Assembly (NCBI GenBank): GCA_024695565.1
Contig: JAILHX010000051.1
Location: forward strand, 1-48,307
DNA length: 48,307 nucleotides
Direction: 5' to 3'
Source of the DNA: Saccharofermentans sp.
GTDB taxonomy: Bacteria > Bacillota_A > Clostridia > Saccharofermentanales > Saccharofermentanaceae
The notes beneath the pieces were generated by a model, which was given only the letters and a program-made list of their open reading frames with translations, was not told the DNA's origin and searched no databases. The position numbers were made by a program, and so were the translations under genes. This document shows, piece after piece, positions 1 to 8,095 of this stretch (the stretch's first letter is position 1; each line of letters opens with the position of its first letter).

Positions 1-1
1 T

Positions 2-673
2 CATTCAGCAACAAAGTTCATCGGCGGCCACGGCACGACATTGGGCGGCGTTATCGTTGATTCAGGCAACTTCGACTGGGCAGCTTCCGGCAAGTATCCC
101 TGGATCTCAGAACCCAACCCGAGCTATCACGGCGTTAAGTTCACAGAAGCTGCAGGCAAGGCTGCATTCGCAGTATACATCAGAGCAATCCTTCTGAGAG
201 ATACAGGTTCATCAATTTCACCTTTCGCAGCATTCCTTCTCCTCCAGGGCACAGAGACACTCTCCCTCAGAGTTGAGCGTCACGCTGAGAATACAAAGAA
301 GGTATTGGATTTCCTCGTAAACCACCCGAAGGTTGCAAAGGTAAACCATCCGGCACTTGCTGATCACCCTGATCACGATCTTTATACTAAGTACTTCCCT
401 AACGGCGGCGGTTCCATCTTTACATTCGATGTTAAGGGCGGCAAGGAAGAAGCATTCAAGTTCATCGATAACCTGAAGATCTTCTCACTCCTCGCAAACG
501 TTGCTGACGTTAAGAGCCTTGTTATCCATCCGGCAAGCACAACACACTCACAGCTTTCCGAGGAAGATCTTAACAGCATCGGCATCCATCAGAGCACGAT
601 ACGTCTCTCAATCGGTACAGAGCACATCGATGACATCATCGCTGACCTCGAGAACGGCTTCGCAGCTATCTGA
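2..673 (+). CDS. metY: O-acetylhomoserine (O-acetylserine) sulfhydrylase, C-terminal part
   Basis: The gene is cut by the window start; the frame is open from base 2, and about 223 C-terminal residues are present. The product is a PLP enzyme of the Cys/Met metabolism family that adds sulfide to O-acetylhomoserine to make homocysteine. The first residues, [11 protein letters not shown], hold the PLP lysine (K of SATK). Near the C terminus, [18 protein letters not shown] is the family's substrate-binding signature, followed by a conserved RLSIGTE. A full-length homologue is about 425 residues, so roughly half is missing. cysK follows 58 bases downstream, which suggests a sulfur-assimilation locus. 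A close paralogue such as a cystathionine gamma-synthase is less likely given the [11 protein letters not shown] form. Confidence 0.93.
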   Translation, partial: HSATKFIGGHGTTLGGVIVDSGNFDWAASGKYPWISEPNPSYHGVKFTEAAGKAAFAVYIRAILLRDTGSSISPFAAFLLLQGTETLSLRVERHAENTKKVLDFLVNHPKVAKVNHPALADHPDHDLYTKYFPNGGGSIFTFDVKGGKEEAFKFIDNLKIFSLLANVADVKSLVIHPASTTHSQLSEEDLNSIGIHQSTIRLSIGTEHIDDIIADLENGFAAI

Positions 674-700
674 CCTCAAACTCACAATCTGATATATAAT
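672..700 (+). promoter_or_regulatory. possible cysK promoter
   Basis: There is a TATAAT at 695-700, ahead of the cysK ribosome site GGGAGG. A CTGACC-like -35 overlaps the metY stop at 670-675 with a long spacer of about 19 bases. cysK may therefore be transcribed alone as well as by read-through from metY. The -10 is good and the -35 weak. Confidence 0.4.
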
Positions 701-731
701 TACACTTAGCAGTCATACGGGAGGTTTTATT

Positions 732-1664
732 ATGACTAAGATTTACACATCAGCAGATCAACTTATCGGTAAGACACCGCTTCTTGAATTAACACATCTT
801 GAGAAAGCTTTGGGCCTCGAAGCTAAGCTTGTTGCAAAGCTTGAATATTTCAATCCTGCAGGCAGCGTTAAGGACCGTATCGCAAAGGCGATCATCGAGG
901 ACGCTGAAGCTTCAGGCAGACTTAAGGAAGGCAGTGTCATCATCGAGCCCACCAGCGGCAACACCGGTATCGGTCTCGCTTCCGTAGCAGCTGCTAAGGG
1001 TTACCGTCTCATCATCACAATGCCTGAGACGATGAGCGTTGAGAGAAGACAGCTCATTAAGGCTTACGGTGCAGAACTTGTTCTCACAGAGGGCTCCAAG
1101 GGTATGAAGGGTGCGATCGCAAAGGCTGAGGAACTCCAGGCTGAGATCCCTAACAGCATCATCGCAGGCCAGTTTGTAAATCCCGCAAATCCCAAGGCTC
1201 ACAAAGAGACTACAGGTCCTGAAATATGGGAAGACACAGACGGCGAAGTAGATATCTTCGTTGCAGGTGTAGGTACAGGCGGAACAGTTACAGGTGTAGG
1301 CGAATACTTGAAGTCACAGAAGGCTTCCGTTAAGGTTGTAGCTGTTGAGCCTGCAGATTCTCCCGTTCTGAGTAAGGGCACTGCCGGTGCGCATAAGATC
1401 CAGGGCATCGGTGCCGGCTTCGTACCTGAGGTTCTTAATACAACAGTTTACGATGAAGTTATTCCTGTTACCAACGACGATGCATTCGCTACAGGCAAGC
1501 TCCTCGGTAAGAGCGAAGGCGTTCTCGTAGGAATCTCATCAGGTGCAGCTCTCTGGGCAGCAATCGAACTTGCTAAGCGTCCCGAGAACAAGGGCAAGAC
1601 AATCGTTGCACTCCTGCCTGACACAGGTGACCGTTATCTCTCAACTCCGCTTTTCGCTGAGTAA
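732..1664 (+). CDS. cysK: cysteine synthase A (O-acetylserine sulfhydrylase)
   Basis: A cytosolic PLP enzyme that makes L-cysteine from O-acetylserine and sulfide. At 310 residues it is full length for the family. The PLP lysine is K47 in NPAGSVKDR. The substrate loop TSGNTG lies near residue 75, and the glycine-rich phosphate-binding loop GTGGT near residue 178. Family-typical elements GIGAGFVP and GISSGAA occur towards the C terminus. The ATG follows a GGGAGG ribosome site, and a strong terminator follows the stop. It lies next to metY, so both cysteine and homocysteine routes for sulfide are present. Cystathionine beta-synthase is less likely because there are no C-terminal CBS domains. 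Confidence 0.96.
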   Translation: MTKIYTSADQLIGKTPLLELTHLEKALGLEAKLVAKLEYFNPAGSVKDRIAKAIIEDAEASGRLKEGSVIIEPTSGNTGIGLASVAAAKGYRLIITMPETMSVERRQLIKAYGAELVLTEGSKGMKGAIAKAEELQAEIPNSIIAGQFVNPANPKAHKETTGPEIWEDTDGEVDIFVAGVGTGGTVTGVGEYLKSQKASVKVVAVEPADSPVLSKGTAGAHKIQGIGAGFVPEVLNTTVYDEVIPVTNDDAFATGKLLGKSEGVLVGISSGAALWAAIELAKRPENKGKTIVALLPDTGDRYLSTPLFAE

Positions 1665-1693
1665 CAGTTACAAACAAATGCCATAGAAATCCA

Positions 1694-1729
1694 AACATCC
1701 GTTGTCCGTCGGGCAGCGGATGTTTTTTT
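1694..1729 (+). terminator. Rho-independent terminator of cysK
   Basis: Stem AACATCCG (1694-1701) pairs with CGGATGTT (1717-1724), followed by a run of T. It closes the sulfur genes. Confidence 0.88.
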
Positions 1730-1780
1730 GTGCGCGTTTTCGAGAATGTTTTATATTAAATGCACGAAAACTCTTCGTGA

Positions 1781-1842
1781 AAATATAAGAAAAGGCGATA
1801 TCTTATATTTTTTGCCCCTGTTTTCGCGAAAAAAATATAAGA
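1781..1842. repeat. ATATAAGA inverted repeat plus third copy
   Basis: AAATATAAGA (1781-1790) and TCTTATATTT (1801-1810) form a perfect 10-base inverted repeat with a 10-base centre. A third copy of AATATAAGA lies at 1833-1841, after the palindrome TTTTCGCGAAAA. It lies just upstream of the aldo/keto reductase promoter and could be an operator or a hairpin element. Confidence 0.6.
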
Positions 1843-1900
1843 CGGGGAACGCAAATTGACAAAAATCAGCGGCAATCTGGCAGAAGCTCAAACGCCCCAT

Positions 1901-1909
1901 TGCTATAAT
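1901..1909 (+). promoter_or_regulatory. extended -10 promoter of the aldo/keto reductase
   Basis: TGCTATAAT is a perfect extended -10 element; no good -35 is present, as is usual for this class. The start of transcription would be near 1916, which rules out any translation start upstream of it. The same TTGCTATAATC string is used before the SDR gene at 34938. Confidence 0.65.
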
Positions 1910-1939
1910 CGAATTATCTATTATCGGGAGGTGGAAGCT

Positions 1940-3067
1940 ATGAGCATTGATTTATCCAAGATGCCGAAGATCGGTTTTGGCCTTATGAGACTGCCTGAGA
2001 CAGACGGGGTCATTGATATCGACAAGGTCTCTAAGATGGCGGACAGCTATCTGGAAGCAGGTTTTACTTACTTCGACACCGCATATGTCTATCACGGCGG
2101 CAACTCCGAGAGGGCTGTCAAAGAAGCTATCGTTAAGCGTCATCCGAGAGATTCGTTCACGCTCGCAACAAAGCTTCCCGCATGGTTCATTCATTCAGAG
2201 GAAGACAGGGACAAGGTCTTTAATGAGCAGCTCGAAAGATGCGGCGTAGACTTCTTCGACTTTTATCTCCTCCACAGCATTGAGGACGGAAATAACTACG
2301 ATACATACGAGAAGTACGACTGCTTCAACTGGGGCATGCAGAAGAAGGCTGAAGGCAAGATAAAGCACTTCGGTTTCTCCTATCACGGCACACCCGAGCT
2401 CCTCGTAAAGATCCTCGACAAGCACCCTGAAGTGGAGTTTGTCCAGATTCAGCTTAACTACATCGACTGGGACAATTCGATCGTTCATTCCGGAGAGCTC
2501 TATAAGATCCTTTCTGAGAGGAATATCCCGATAATCGTCATGGAGCCCTGCAAGGGCGGCAAGCTCGCAAATCTTGACGACGAATGCTCAGAGATCTTTA
2601 AGGCCATCCGTCCTGACAAGTCCGTTGCTTCCTGGGCTTTCCGCTTCGTTGCAAGCCTTCCCGGCGTAGCTACGATCTTAAGCGGAATGTCTACTGAAGA
2701 CCAGATGGCAGACAACATGAACACATTTAAGAATTTCGAGCCCCTTAACGATGAGGAAAAGGCTGCGATCGGCAAGGTCGTTGAAGCAATGTCCCGCGTA
2801 GAGCTCATCGGCTGCACGGCTTGTAAATACTGCGTCGAAGGCTGCCCTATGGGCATCAGCATTCCTGATGTCATCAGCGCGATCAATACAGCGAGGAAAT
2901 TCCCGGGCGACATGAGGCCGCAGTTCTTCTATAACGGGCTTGTGGACAGATACAGCCATGCATCAGACTGCATCGGATGCGGCCAGTGCGAAGGCGTGTG
3001 CCCGCAGCACCTGCCGATCATCGAGATCCTCAAGGAAGGCGTCGAAAAGTTCGAAGCGCAGGGCTGA
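1940..3067 (+). CDS. aldo/keto reductase with C-terminal 4Fe-4S ferredoxin domain
   Basis: 375 residues; a predicted cytosolic oxidoreductase. Residues 1-280 form the aldo/keto reductase barrel with the usual catalytic tetrad visible as D46, Y51, K78 and H112. The C-terminal 90 residues carry two cysteine clusters, CTACKYCVEGCP and CIGCGQCEGVCP, typical of two 4Fe-4S centres. This subfamily is common in Clostridia; the physiological substrate is unknown. ATG 1940 is chosen because GGGAGG precedes it and the extended -10 promoter lies just upstream. A TTG start at 1856 is open in frame but lies before the promoter. It appears monocistronic, with a terminator after it. Confidence 0.9.
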   Translation: MSIDLSKMPKIGFGLMRLPETDGVIDIDKVSKMADSYLEAGFTYFDTAYVYHGGNSERAVKEAIVKRHPRDSFTLATKLPAWFIHSEEDRDKVFNEQLERCGVDFFDFYLLHSIEDGNNYDTYEKYDCFNWGMQKKAEGKIKHFGFSYHGTPELLVKILDKHPEVEFVQIQLNYIDWDNSIVHSGELYKILSERNIPIIVMEPCKGGKLANLDDECSEIFKAIRPDKSVASWAFRFVASLPGVATILSGMSTEDQMADNMNTFKNFEPLNDEEKAAIGKVVEAMSRVELIGCTACKYCVEGCPMGISIPDVISAINTARKFPGDMRPQFFYNGLVDRYSHASDCIGCGQCEGVCPQHLPIIEILKEGVEKFEAQG

Positions 3068-3088
3068 TTATTTGGAAATTTGCATATG

Positions 3089-3132
3089 CCCACCGAATCT
3101 GCGAATTTGCGGACTCGGTGGGTATTTTTTTT
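3089..3132 (+). terminator. Rho-independent terminator after the aldo/keto reductase
   Basis: CCCACCGA (3089-3096) pairs with TCGGTGGG (3115-3122), followed by a long T run. Confidence 0.85.
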
Positions 3133-3157
3133 GTCATTTGCGGACTACGCAAGGAAA

Positions 3158-3412
3158 TACCGACTAAAACTTGGTTTTCTCGATTTTAGTAGGTAATTTG
3201 GTTCAAGTTACGGCGCTCGAAAATGAACAGACTACCGACTAAAATCTGTTTTCTCGTTTTTAGTAGGTAATTGGGTTCAGTTACAGCGCTCGAAAATGAA
3301 CAGTACTACCCACTAAAATGTTAAAACACGGATTTAGTCGGTAATTTGAATGCACTATGCAAAATCAACTACCGACCAAAAACATAAACCACAGATATAG
3401 CCGGTATATACC
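3158..3412. repeat. four tandem palindromic units, TACCGACTAAAA family
   Basis: Units begin at 3158, 3233, 3307 and 3370 (spacing 75, 74 and 63). Each opens with TACCGACTAAAA or a variant and continues to its complement, such as TTTTAGTAGGTA. Units 1 and 2 also share a second part ending GCGCTCGAAAATGAACAG. Units 3 and 4 are more diverged. The array fills most of the gene-free stretch between the aldo/keto reductase terminator and the mgtE promoter. No coding potential is seen. Confidence 0.85.
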
Positions 3413-3482
3413 GCCACGGATTTATCATCTGCTTTCCGGGACGGAAAAAACCTTGCCGGCACCCGAAAAAATATAGCAAAAC

Positions 3483-3525
3483 AAGCATTTTCGGGGTTAA
3501 CAAATGCTTTTTACCGTGCTAAAAT
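3483..3525 (+). promoter_or_regulatory. mgtE promoter with overlapping inverted repeat
   Basis: The -35 TTAACA (3497-3502), a 17-base spacer and the -10 TAAAAT (3520-3525, preceded by TGC) form a strong promoter. An inverted repeat AAGCATTT (3483-3490) / AAATGCTT (3502-3509) overlaps the -35 and could be an operator. Transcription would start near 3532. Confidence 0.7.
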
Positions 3526-3531
3526 TTCGAA

Positions 3532-3727
3532 CGGGGAGATAAGCCCCAATCCCATTTAAAAAGTGAGGTGAATACGGTGGACGCTGGTGACAGTTGCGAC
3601 AAACGAGGGAAACGCGGCCGAAATATCCTTTGTTCCTTAATGTGCCAGTCGATGACCGTATCGGACCTTAAGGACTAAATGATGTATCGTCACCTCTGTT
3701 TGCCCAAAGCATAACGGAGGTTTTTTG
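3532..3727 (+). promoter_or_regulatory. structured mgtE leader RNA with terminator; candidate riboswitch
   Basis: About 195 bases of leader can fold into a closed multi-stem structure. GAGGTGA (3565-3571) pairs with TCACCTC (3690-3696); inside it, ATACGGT (3572-3578) pairs with ACCGTAT (3655-3661); then CTGG (3584-3587) pairs with CCAG (3645-3648). The 3' strand of the outer stem also pairs with CGGAGGT (3715-3721) to make a hairpin directly followed by six T. The two pairings exclude each other, the normal design of a transcriptional riboswitch. Known mgtE leaders in Bacillota are Mg2+-sensing M-box RNAs, but I could not match the M-box core, so the class is open. Confidence 0.6.
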
Positions 3728-3761
3728 TTCCCGTCGTTTGTTTACTTTTAGGAGGAGACAA

Positions 3762-5156
3762 ATGGCAGAGAAGGAAATAAGAAGAGATTATCAGGACGAG
3801 ATAATCTCGCTGATGAGGGGTAACGATTCCCCGAGGGTAATTCATTACAAACTAGAAGATTATCACGCAAGTGACATCGCACAGATCTTAGAGGAGCTTA
3901 ACGACACCGAGAGGAAGAAGCTCTTCAGAGTCTGCGGCAAGACGCTGCTTGCGGAAGCTTTCGAGTGCCTTGAGGAAGACCAGGCAAGCGAATACCTTAA
4001 CGAGATGGACATCAGGCGTGCTGCGGCAGTCGTCTCAGAACTCGAGACCGATACCGCTGCAAACGTTCTGAGGGAACTCGATAAGGAGAGAAGAGGTCTC
4101 ATCATCGATGCGCTCGATACGGAGGTCAGACAGGAGATCAGCATCATCGCATCATACGATGAAGATGAGATCGGTTCCAAGATGACCGCGAACTTTATCA
4201 GGATCGGGCTTGATCTCACGGTGAAGCAGGCGATGAGCGCGCTCGTTACACAGGCAGAAGAGAACGACAACATCTCAACACTCTTCGTTGAAGATGACGA
4301 GGGCTTATTCTACGGAGCTCTTACGCTCAAGGACCTGATCACGGCAAGAAGCACGACGGATCTTAACACGCTTATAGTTACGTCGTTCCCTTATGTTTAT
4401 GCTAACGAGCTGATCGACGACTGTATCGAGAAGCTCAAGGATTATTCGGAGGACTTGATCCCTGTCCTTGATGAGGACAACAAGATACTCGGAGTTATCA
4501 CATCACAAAGCATCGTCGAAGTAGTCGATGATGAGCTCGGTGAAGACTACGTTAAGCTCGCCGGCCTCATTGCAGAAGAAGATATCAAGGAGCCTCTGGG
4601 ACAGAGCATCCGCAAGAGAATGCCCTGGCTTCTTATCCTCCTTTGTCTCGGAATGCTCGTATCTACGCTGGTCGGTGTTTTCGAAGGCGTGATCGCACAT
4701 CTTACGATAATCATGGCGTTCCAGTCACTGATCCTCGACATGGCAGGTAACGTCGGTACGCAGTCGCTCGCTGTCACGATCAGAGTCCTGACAGACGAGA
4801 ATCTGACGGTCGGACAGAAGTTCAAGCTCGTGTTCAAGGAAGCCAGAGTCGGCCTCAGTGTCGGTCTCATATTGGGAATCGCATCGATCGTCCTGATCGG
4901 CCTTTATCTGATGGTGATCAAGCAGCGCGAAGCGGTTTTCGCATTCTCCGTAAGCGGATGCATCGGCGTGGCACTCCTGATATCGATGATATTCTCGTCC
5001 ATCGTCGGTACATTGATCCCGCTGTTCTTCAAGAAGATCAAGGTTGACCCGGCTGTCGCATCCGGACCCCTGATCACGACGGTCAACGACCTTATCGCAG
5101 TCGGCTGCTACTATGGCATGAGCTGGCTCCTGCTGATCAACGTTATGGGCTTCTAA
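3762..5156 (+). CDS. mgtE: magnesium transporter MgtE
   Basis: 464 residues; a Mg2+-selective inner-membrane channel gated by cytosolic magnesium. Residues about 20-130 form the acidic, helical MgtE N domain, and about 135-260 form two CBS domains. Five membrane helices follow, from about 280 to the end. Family motifs are visible: GNVGTQSLAV after the second helix, and DPAVASGPLITTVND in the last part, whose acidic residue lines the ion path. ATG 3762 has AGGAGG at 3750-3755; a TTG at 3738 is open but has no ribosome site. The gene stands alone behind the structured leader and is followed by a perfect terminator. A corA gene at 37982 is a second magnesium route. Confidence 0.96.
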   Translation: MAEKEIRRDYQDEIISLMRGNDSPRVIHYKLEDYHASDIAQILEELNDTERKKLFRVCGKTLLAEAFECLEEDQASEYLNEMDIRRAAAVVSELETDTAANVLRELDKERRGLIIDALDTEVRQEISIIASYDEDEIGSKMTANFIRIGLDLTVKQAMSALVTQAEENDNISTLFVEDDEGLFYGALTLKDLITARSTTDLNTLIVTSFPYVYANELIDDCIEKLKDYSEDLIPVLDEDNKILGVITSQSIVEVVDDELGEDYVKLAGLIAEEDIKEPLGQSIRKRMPWLLILLCLGMLVSTLVGVFEGVIAHLTIIMAFQSLILDMAGNVGTQSLAVTIRVLTDENLTVGQKFKLVFKEARVGLSVGLILGIASIVLIGLYLMVIKQREAVFAFSVSGCIGVALLISMIFSSIVGTLIPLFFKKIKVDPAVASGPLITTVNDLIAVGCYYGMSWLLLINVMGF

Positions 5157-5187
5157 AAGGCGCTGTAACACTGTTAAACTGCTTATA

Positions 5188-5222
5188 AAGACCCGGCCTC
5201 AATAACAGGCCGGGTCTTCTGT
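5188..5222 (+). terminator. Rho-independent terminator of mgtE
   Basis: A perfect 12-base stem, AAGACCCGGCCT (5188-5199) with AGGCCGGGTCTT (5207-5218), followed by a T-rich tail. Confidence 0.9.
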
Positions 5223-5309
5223 TATCGGGACCATCAGGCAGCCCTGTTCCTGCTTATGAATAAAGCATTCCGAAACAAAATAATAATATTATTTATACAG
5301 TTGTTATAC

Positions 5310-5338
5310 TTGACCATATATCAACGGGGGTTGATAAT
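5310..5338 (+). promoter_or_regulatory. promoter with internal palindrome, TSCPD / HD-GYP operon
   Basis: The -35 TTGACC (5310-5315), a 17-base spacer and the -10 GATAAT (5333-5338). Between them lies a palindrome, TATCAA-CGGGGG-TTGATA (5319-5336), which runs into the -10. A protein bound there would block RNA polymerase, so repression is likely. Confidence 0.7.
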
Positions 5339-5370
5339 TTTATTAGTGAATAAAATAAGGAGAACTGTAA

Positions 5371-5619
5371 ATGGAACATGTTTCTTTCAGTCCCCGCGGC
5401 GTCTGTGCCATGAAGATAGATTTTGACATTGAGGACGGCAAGCTCTACAACGTCAAGTTTATCGGAGGCTGCAACGGCAACCTCAAGGCGATCGGAAAAC
5501 TTATTGAAGGAAAGGATGCCAAGGAAGTTGCTGACGTATTAAGAGGCAACGACTGCAACATGAAGGGTACGTCCTGCGCTGATCAGCTGGCAAAGGCGAT
5601 AGACGAATATAACAAGTAA
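5371..5619 (+). CDS. TSCPD domain protein (TIGR03905-like)
   Basis: 82 residues, cytosolic, one small domain. It has the family's conserved cysteines in FIGGCNGNL and NDCNMKGTSCADQLAKAI; the TSCPD family is named after the motif that appears here as TSCAD. The same domain occurs in B12-type ribonucleotide reductases, and stand-alone versions of unknown function are common in Clostridia. The four cysteines suggest a metal-binding or redox role, which is inference. ATG 5371 has an AAGGAGA ribosome site. It is the first gene of a likely operon with the HD-GYP gene, which starts 12 bases after its stop. Confidence 0.85.
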   Translation: MEHVSFSPRGVCAMKIDFDIEDGKLYNVKFIGGCNGNLKAIGKLIEGKDAKEVADVLRGNDCNMKGTSCADQLAKAIDEYNK

Positions 5620-5631
5620 GGCAGTCGGTAT

Positions 5632-8034
5632 ATGCTGGATTTTCTGATTAGCATCCAACAGAATATCATGATGATTCTCAGCAGTACGTGTGCAGTTATT
5701 GCTGTATTCGTGCTGTTCATGAAGTCGCTTCCGGCGAAGAGGCGCACTGCGCTTTTGTGTGTCGAGATCTGTTCGATGATCGTCATGGTCGCTGATTTTC
5801 TGGCATATGTTTACAGAGGCGATCCGTCTGCTACCGGTTTTTATTTAGTCAGGATTAGTAATTTTCTGGTCTTCTTCTTTAACATCGGCGTTCTTTATGC
5901 GTTCAATGCATATCTCATCTCTTTGTATGAGAATACGAGTAATGCGGCAGGAATAAAGCGCCTCAAGGCCGTTAATTATGTCGGCGTTGCCGGCGCAGTG
6001 ATGCTTATCTTCTCACAGTTTAACGGTCTTTACTATTACTTTGATGAAACGAATACTTATCACAGAGGTCCGGGATTCATCGTCTGCTATCTGATCCCGG
6101 CGGTGATGCTCCTGATCCAGGTTTCCGTAGTCATCCAGAATTACAAAAAACTCAGCCGCAGCATCAGTCTGTCATTACTCCTGTTCTCTGTCCTGCCGCT
6201 CATTGCTTCGATTGTTCAGGCCGTATTCTATGGTCTGTCACTCATCAACATGGCTATTGCCGCAATGGCGATGCTGCTTTATCTGTTCGCGCTCAAGGAC
6301 ATGAATGAGACTTATGCCCACGCAAACGACTTGAGGATCGAACTCCTCACGGCGGAGCAGCAGAGTATGAAGAGACTCTTCGAACAGACGGCAGAAGCTC
6401 TCGCGAGCGCAATCGATGCCAAGGACAAATATACGCATGGTCACTCCGCCAGAGTTGCGGGTTACTCCAAGATGATCGCCAAGATGGTCGGCAAGGATGA
6501 GAAGGAATGCGACGAGATCTACTTCGCAGCTCTACTCCACGACATCGGTAAGATCGGTATCTCAGACGACATCATCAACAAGAAGGGCAAGCTCACCGAA
6601 GAAGAGTATGAAGCCATCAAGCAGCATACCGTTATCGGCAAGCAGATCCTCACGAGCATCGTCGAGTTCCCTTACCTCAGCATCGGCGCTCACCACCACC
6701 ACGAGAGATACGACGGCAAGGGTTACCCCGATAAGCTCAAGGGCAGCGATATCCCCGAGCTTGCCAGGATCATTGCGGTAGCTGATGCTTACGATGCCAT
6801 GACCTCGAAAAGAAGCTACAGGGATCCGCTCCCTCAGGCAACCGTAAGACAGATCCTCATCGAAGAGATGGGCGCGCAGTTCGATCCTCTCTTCGCAACG
6901 CAGATGATCCACATGATCGACCAGGATCAGGAATACAACATGCGTGAGAAGGAAGACGTCAAAGAGTTCGTCGGAAACGATGACTTCAACTTCGATGTCA
7001 ACCGCGCTGTTTATACTGAAGGAATCCTCGCATTCCCGGGTGTTGACTTAAAGATCCGCATAAGGATCGCACCTACGGAAGATCACGACGAGAAGGAATG
7101 CTCGCCTTCGCTCATTGTTTTCGATTCCCTGGACGGAAGAGTCCACGAGACAGGCAAACTCGCAGAAGAACTGCTCTACACCGAGTATGTCGAGCTCAAG
7201 TTCGACGGCACCTATAACAAGGGCGAAGCCAGAGCAATAAGACCTAATATCATGAACATGAAGGCCGCATCCTCTGCTAACGTGACCATAGGCAGGATCT
7301 GCGGCGAATACGATCTCGAGATCGCCAGATTAAAGGACCACATGCTGGTCAAGATCATAGGCGAAGATAAGATGGTCGAATATGTCATCGCTCTTCCGGA
7401 CAGCACGAGATTCAGCTATATCAGCTTCTCCGGCGCTTACTATCACCTCAGCGTCACGTCCATAAAGCGCGCCGATGAACCTGTTTCAGAGAACTACATT
7501 CCGCGAATCGCAGAGCTCGTAACTTACATCGACGGCGAAGAAGGCAACGTTCCCAACGTCCAGGTCGACAACTACCGTACGGATGCTACAGAAGGCATTC
7601 CTCTTAATGGTTCCATGGAACTTGATTTCCACACCAAGAGTCTTCCTACTGCAAGACTTATCTGGCACTGCCCGTTCATTTGTCTGTTCACTTCTTCTAA
7701 TGGTAAAGTTACCGACGAAGACTACCGCGAGTTCGCACTCATAAGACTCGACGGCGAGGTCTGGGAGAGCGGCGATTTTGCATCCAATGAAGTTGTCATC
7801 AGCAAGAATGACCGCTTCGACGGATGGGACCAGTGGAAGAAGCTCAACAAGGACGGCATGGACTGCCACGTATCGCTCAAGCGTGAAGGCAAGAAGATTA
7901 CTGTCACGACCGAGAACGGTGGTATCCTGCTCAAGAGCACCACGACGATAAGGACCGATGACGACAAGGTCTTCGTTGCTCTCACGGGCGACCAGTGCGC
8001 ACTTACGAAGATATATTTTAAACCCGAATCCTGA
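5632..8034 (+). CDS. membrane HD-GYP phosphodiesterase with long C-terminal extension
   Basis: 800 residues. Residues 1-225 contain about seven hydrophobic helices, a likely membrane sensor. A short linker leads to an HD-GYP domain (about 240-430) with H269, the HDIGK pair H303-D304, and HHHHERYDGKGYP at 354-366, so the metal ligands and GYP loop look intact. Such domains hydrolyse cyclic di-GMP. Residues 440-800 hold about 360 residues with beta-rich character and many aromatics that I cannot assign; they should be cytosolic because they follow HD-GYP. It is translated just after the TSCPD gene without a strong ribosome site, so the two are probably coupled. Confidence 0.9.
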   Translation: MLDFLISIQQNIMMILSSTCAVIAVFVLFMKSLPAKRRTALLCVEICSMIVMVADFLAYVYRGDPSATGFYLVRISNFLVFFFNIGVLYAFNAYLISLYENTSNAAGIKRLKAVNYVGVAGAVMLIFSQFNGLYYYFDETNTYHRGPGFIVCYLIPAVMLLIQVSVVIQNYKKLSRSISLSLLLFSVLPLIASIVQAVFYGLSLINMAIAAMAMLLYLFALKDMNETYAHANDLRIELLTAEQQSMKRLFEQTAEALASAIDAKDKYTHGHSARVAGYSKMIAKMVGKDEKECDEIYFAALLHDIGKIGISDDIINKKGKLTEEEYEAIKQHTVIGKQILTSIVEFPYLSIGAHHHHERYDGKGYPDKLKGSDIPELARIIAVADAYDAMTSKRSYRDPLPQATVRQILIEEMGAQFDPLFATQMIHMIDQDQEYNMREKEDVKEFVGNDDFNFDVNRAVYTEGILAFPGVDLKIRIRIAPTEDHDEKECSPSLIVFDSLDGRVHETGKLAEELLYTEYVELKFDGTYNKGEARAIRPNIMNMKAASSANVTIGRICGEYDLEIARLKDHMLVKIIGEDKMVEYVIALPDSTRFSYISFSGAYYHLSVTSIKRADEPVSENYIPRIAELVTYIDGEEGNVPNVQVDNYRTDATEGIPLNGSMELDFHTKSLPTARLIWHCPFICLFTSSNGKVTDEDYREFALIRLDGEVWESGDFASNEVVISKNDRFDGWDQWKKLNKDGMDCHVSLKREGKKITVTTENGGILLKSTTTIRTDDDKVFVALTGDQCALTKIYFKPES

Positions 8035-8051
8035 CCGCAACATTTATAGGT

Positions 8052-8074
8052 CTTTATCTGTATATAAGATAAAG
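8052..8074. promoter_or_regulatory. small perfect inverted repeat before the lipoprotein gene
   Basis: CTTTATCT (8052-8059) and AGATAAAG (8067-8074) with a 7-base centre, just upstream of the ribosome site CGGAGGG. It is an operator or a leader hairpin; there is no T run, so it is not an ordinary terminator. Confidence 0.45.
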
Positions 8075-8095
8075 CTATAGCGGAGGGATACCTTA

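Noticed and set aside
1856..1939. TTG start 28 codons upstream of the aldo/keto reductase ATG
   Set aside because: It lies before the extended -10 promoter and lacks a ribosome site.
3158..3412. Possible CRISPR array
   Set aside because: Only four diverged units, each palindromic, with no unique spacers and no cas genes in the window.
5319..5336. FNR site in the TSCPD promoter
   Set aside because: The arms are TATCAA then TTGATA, the opposite order to FNR (TTGAT-N4-ATCAA).
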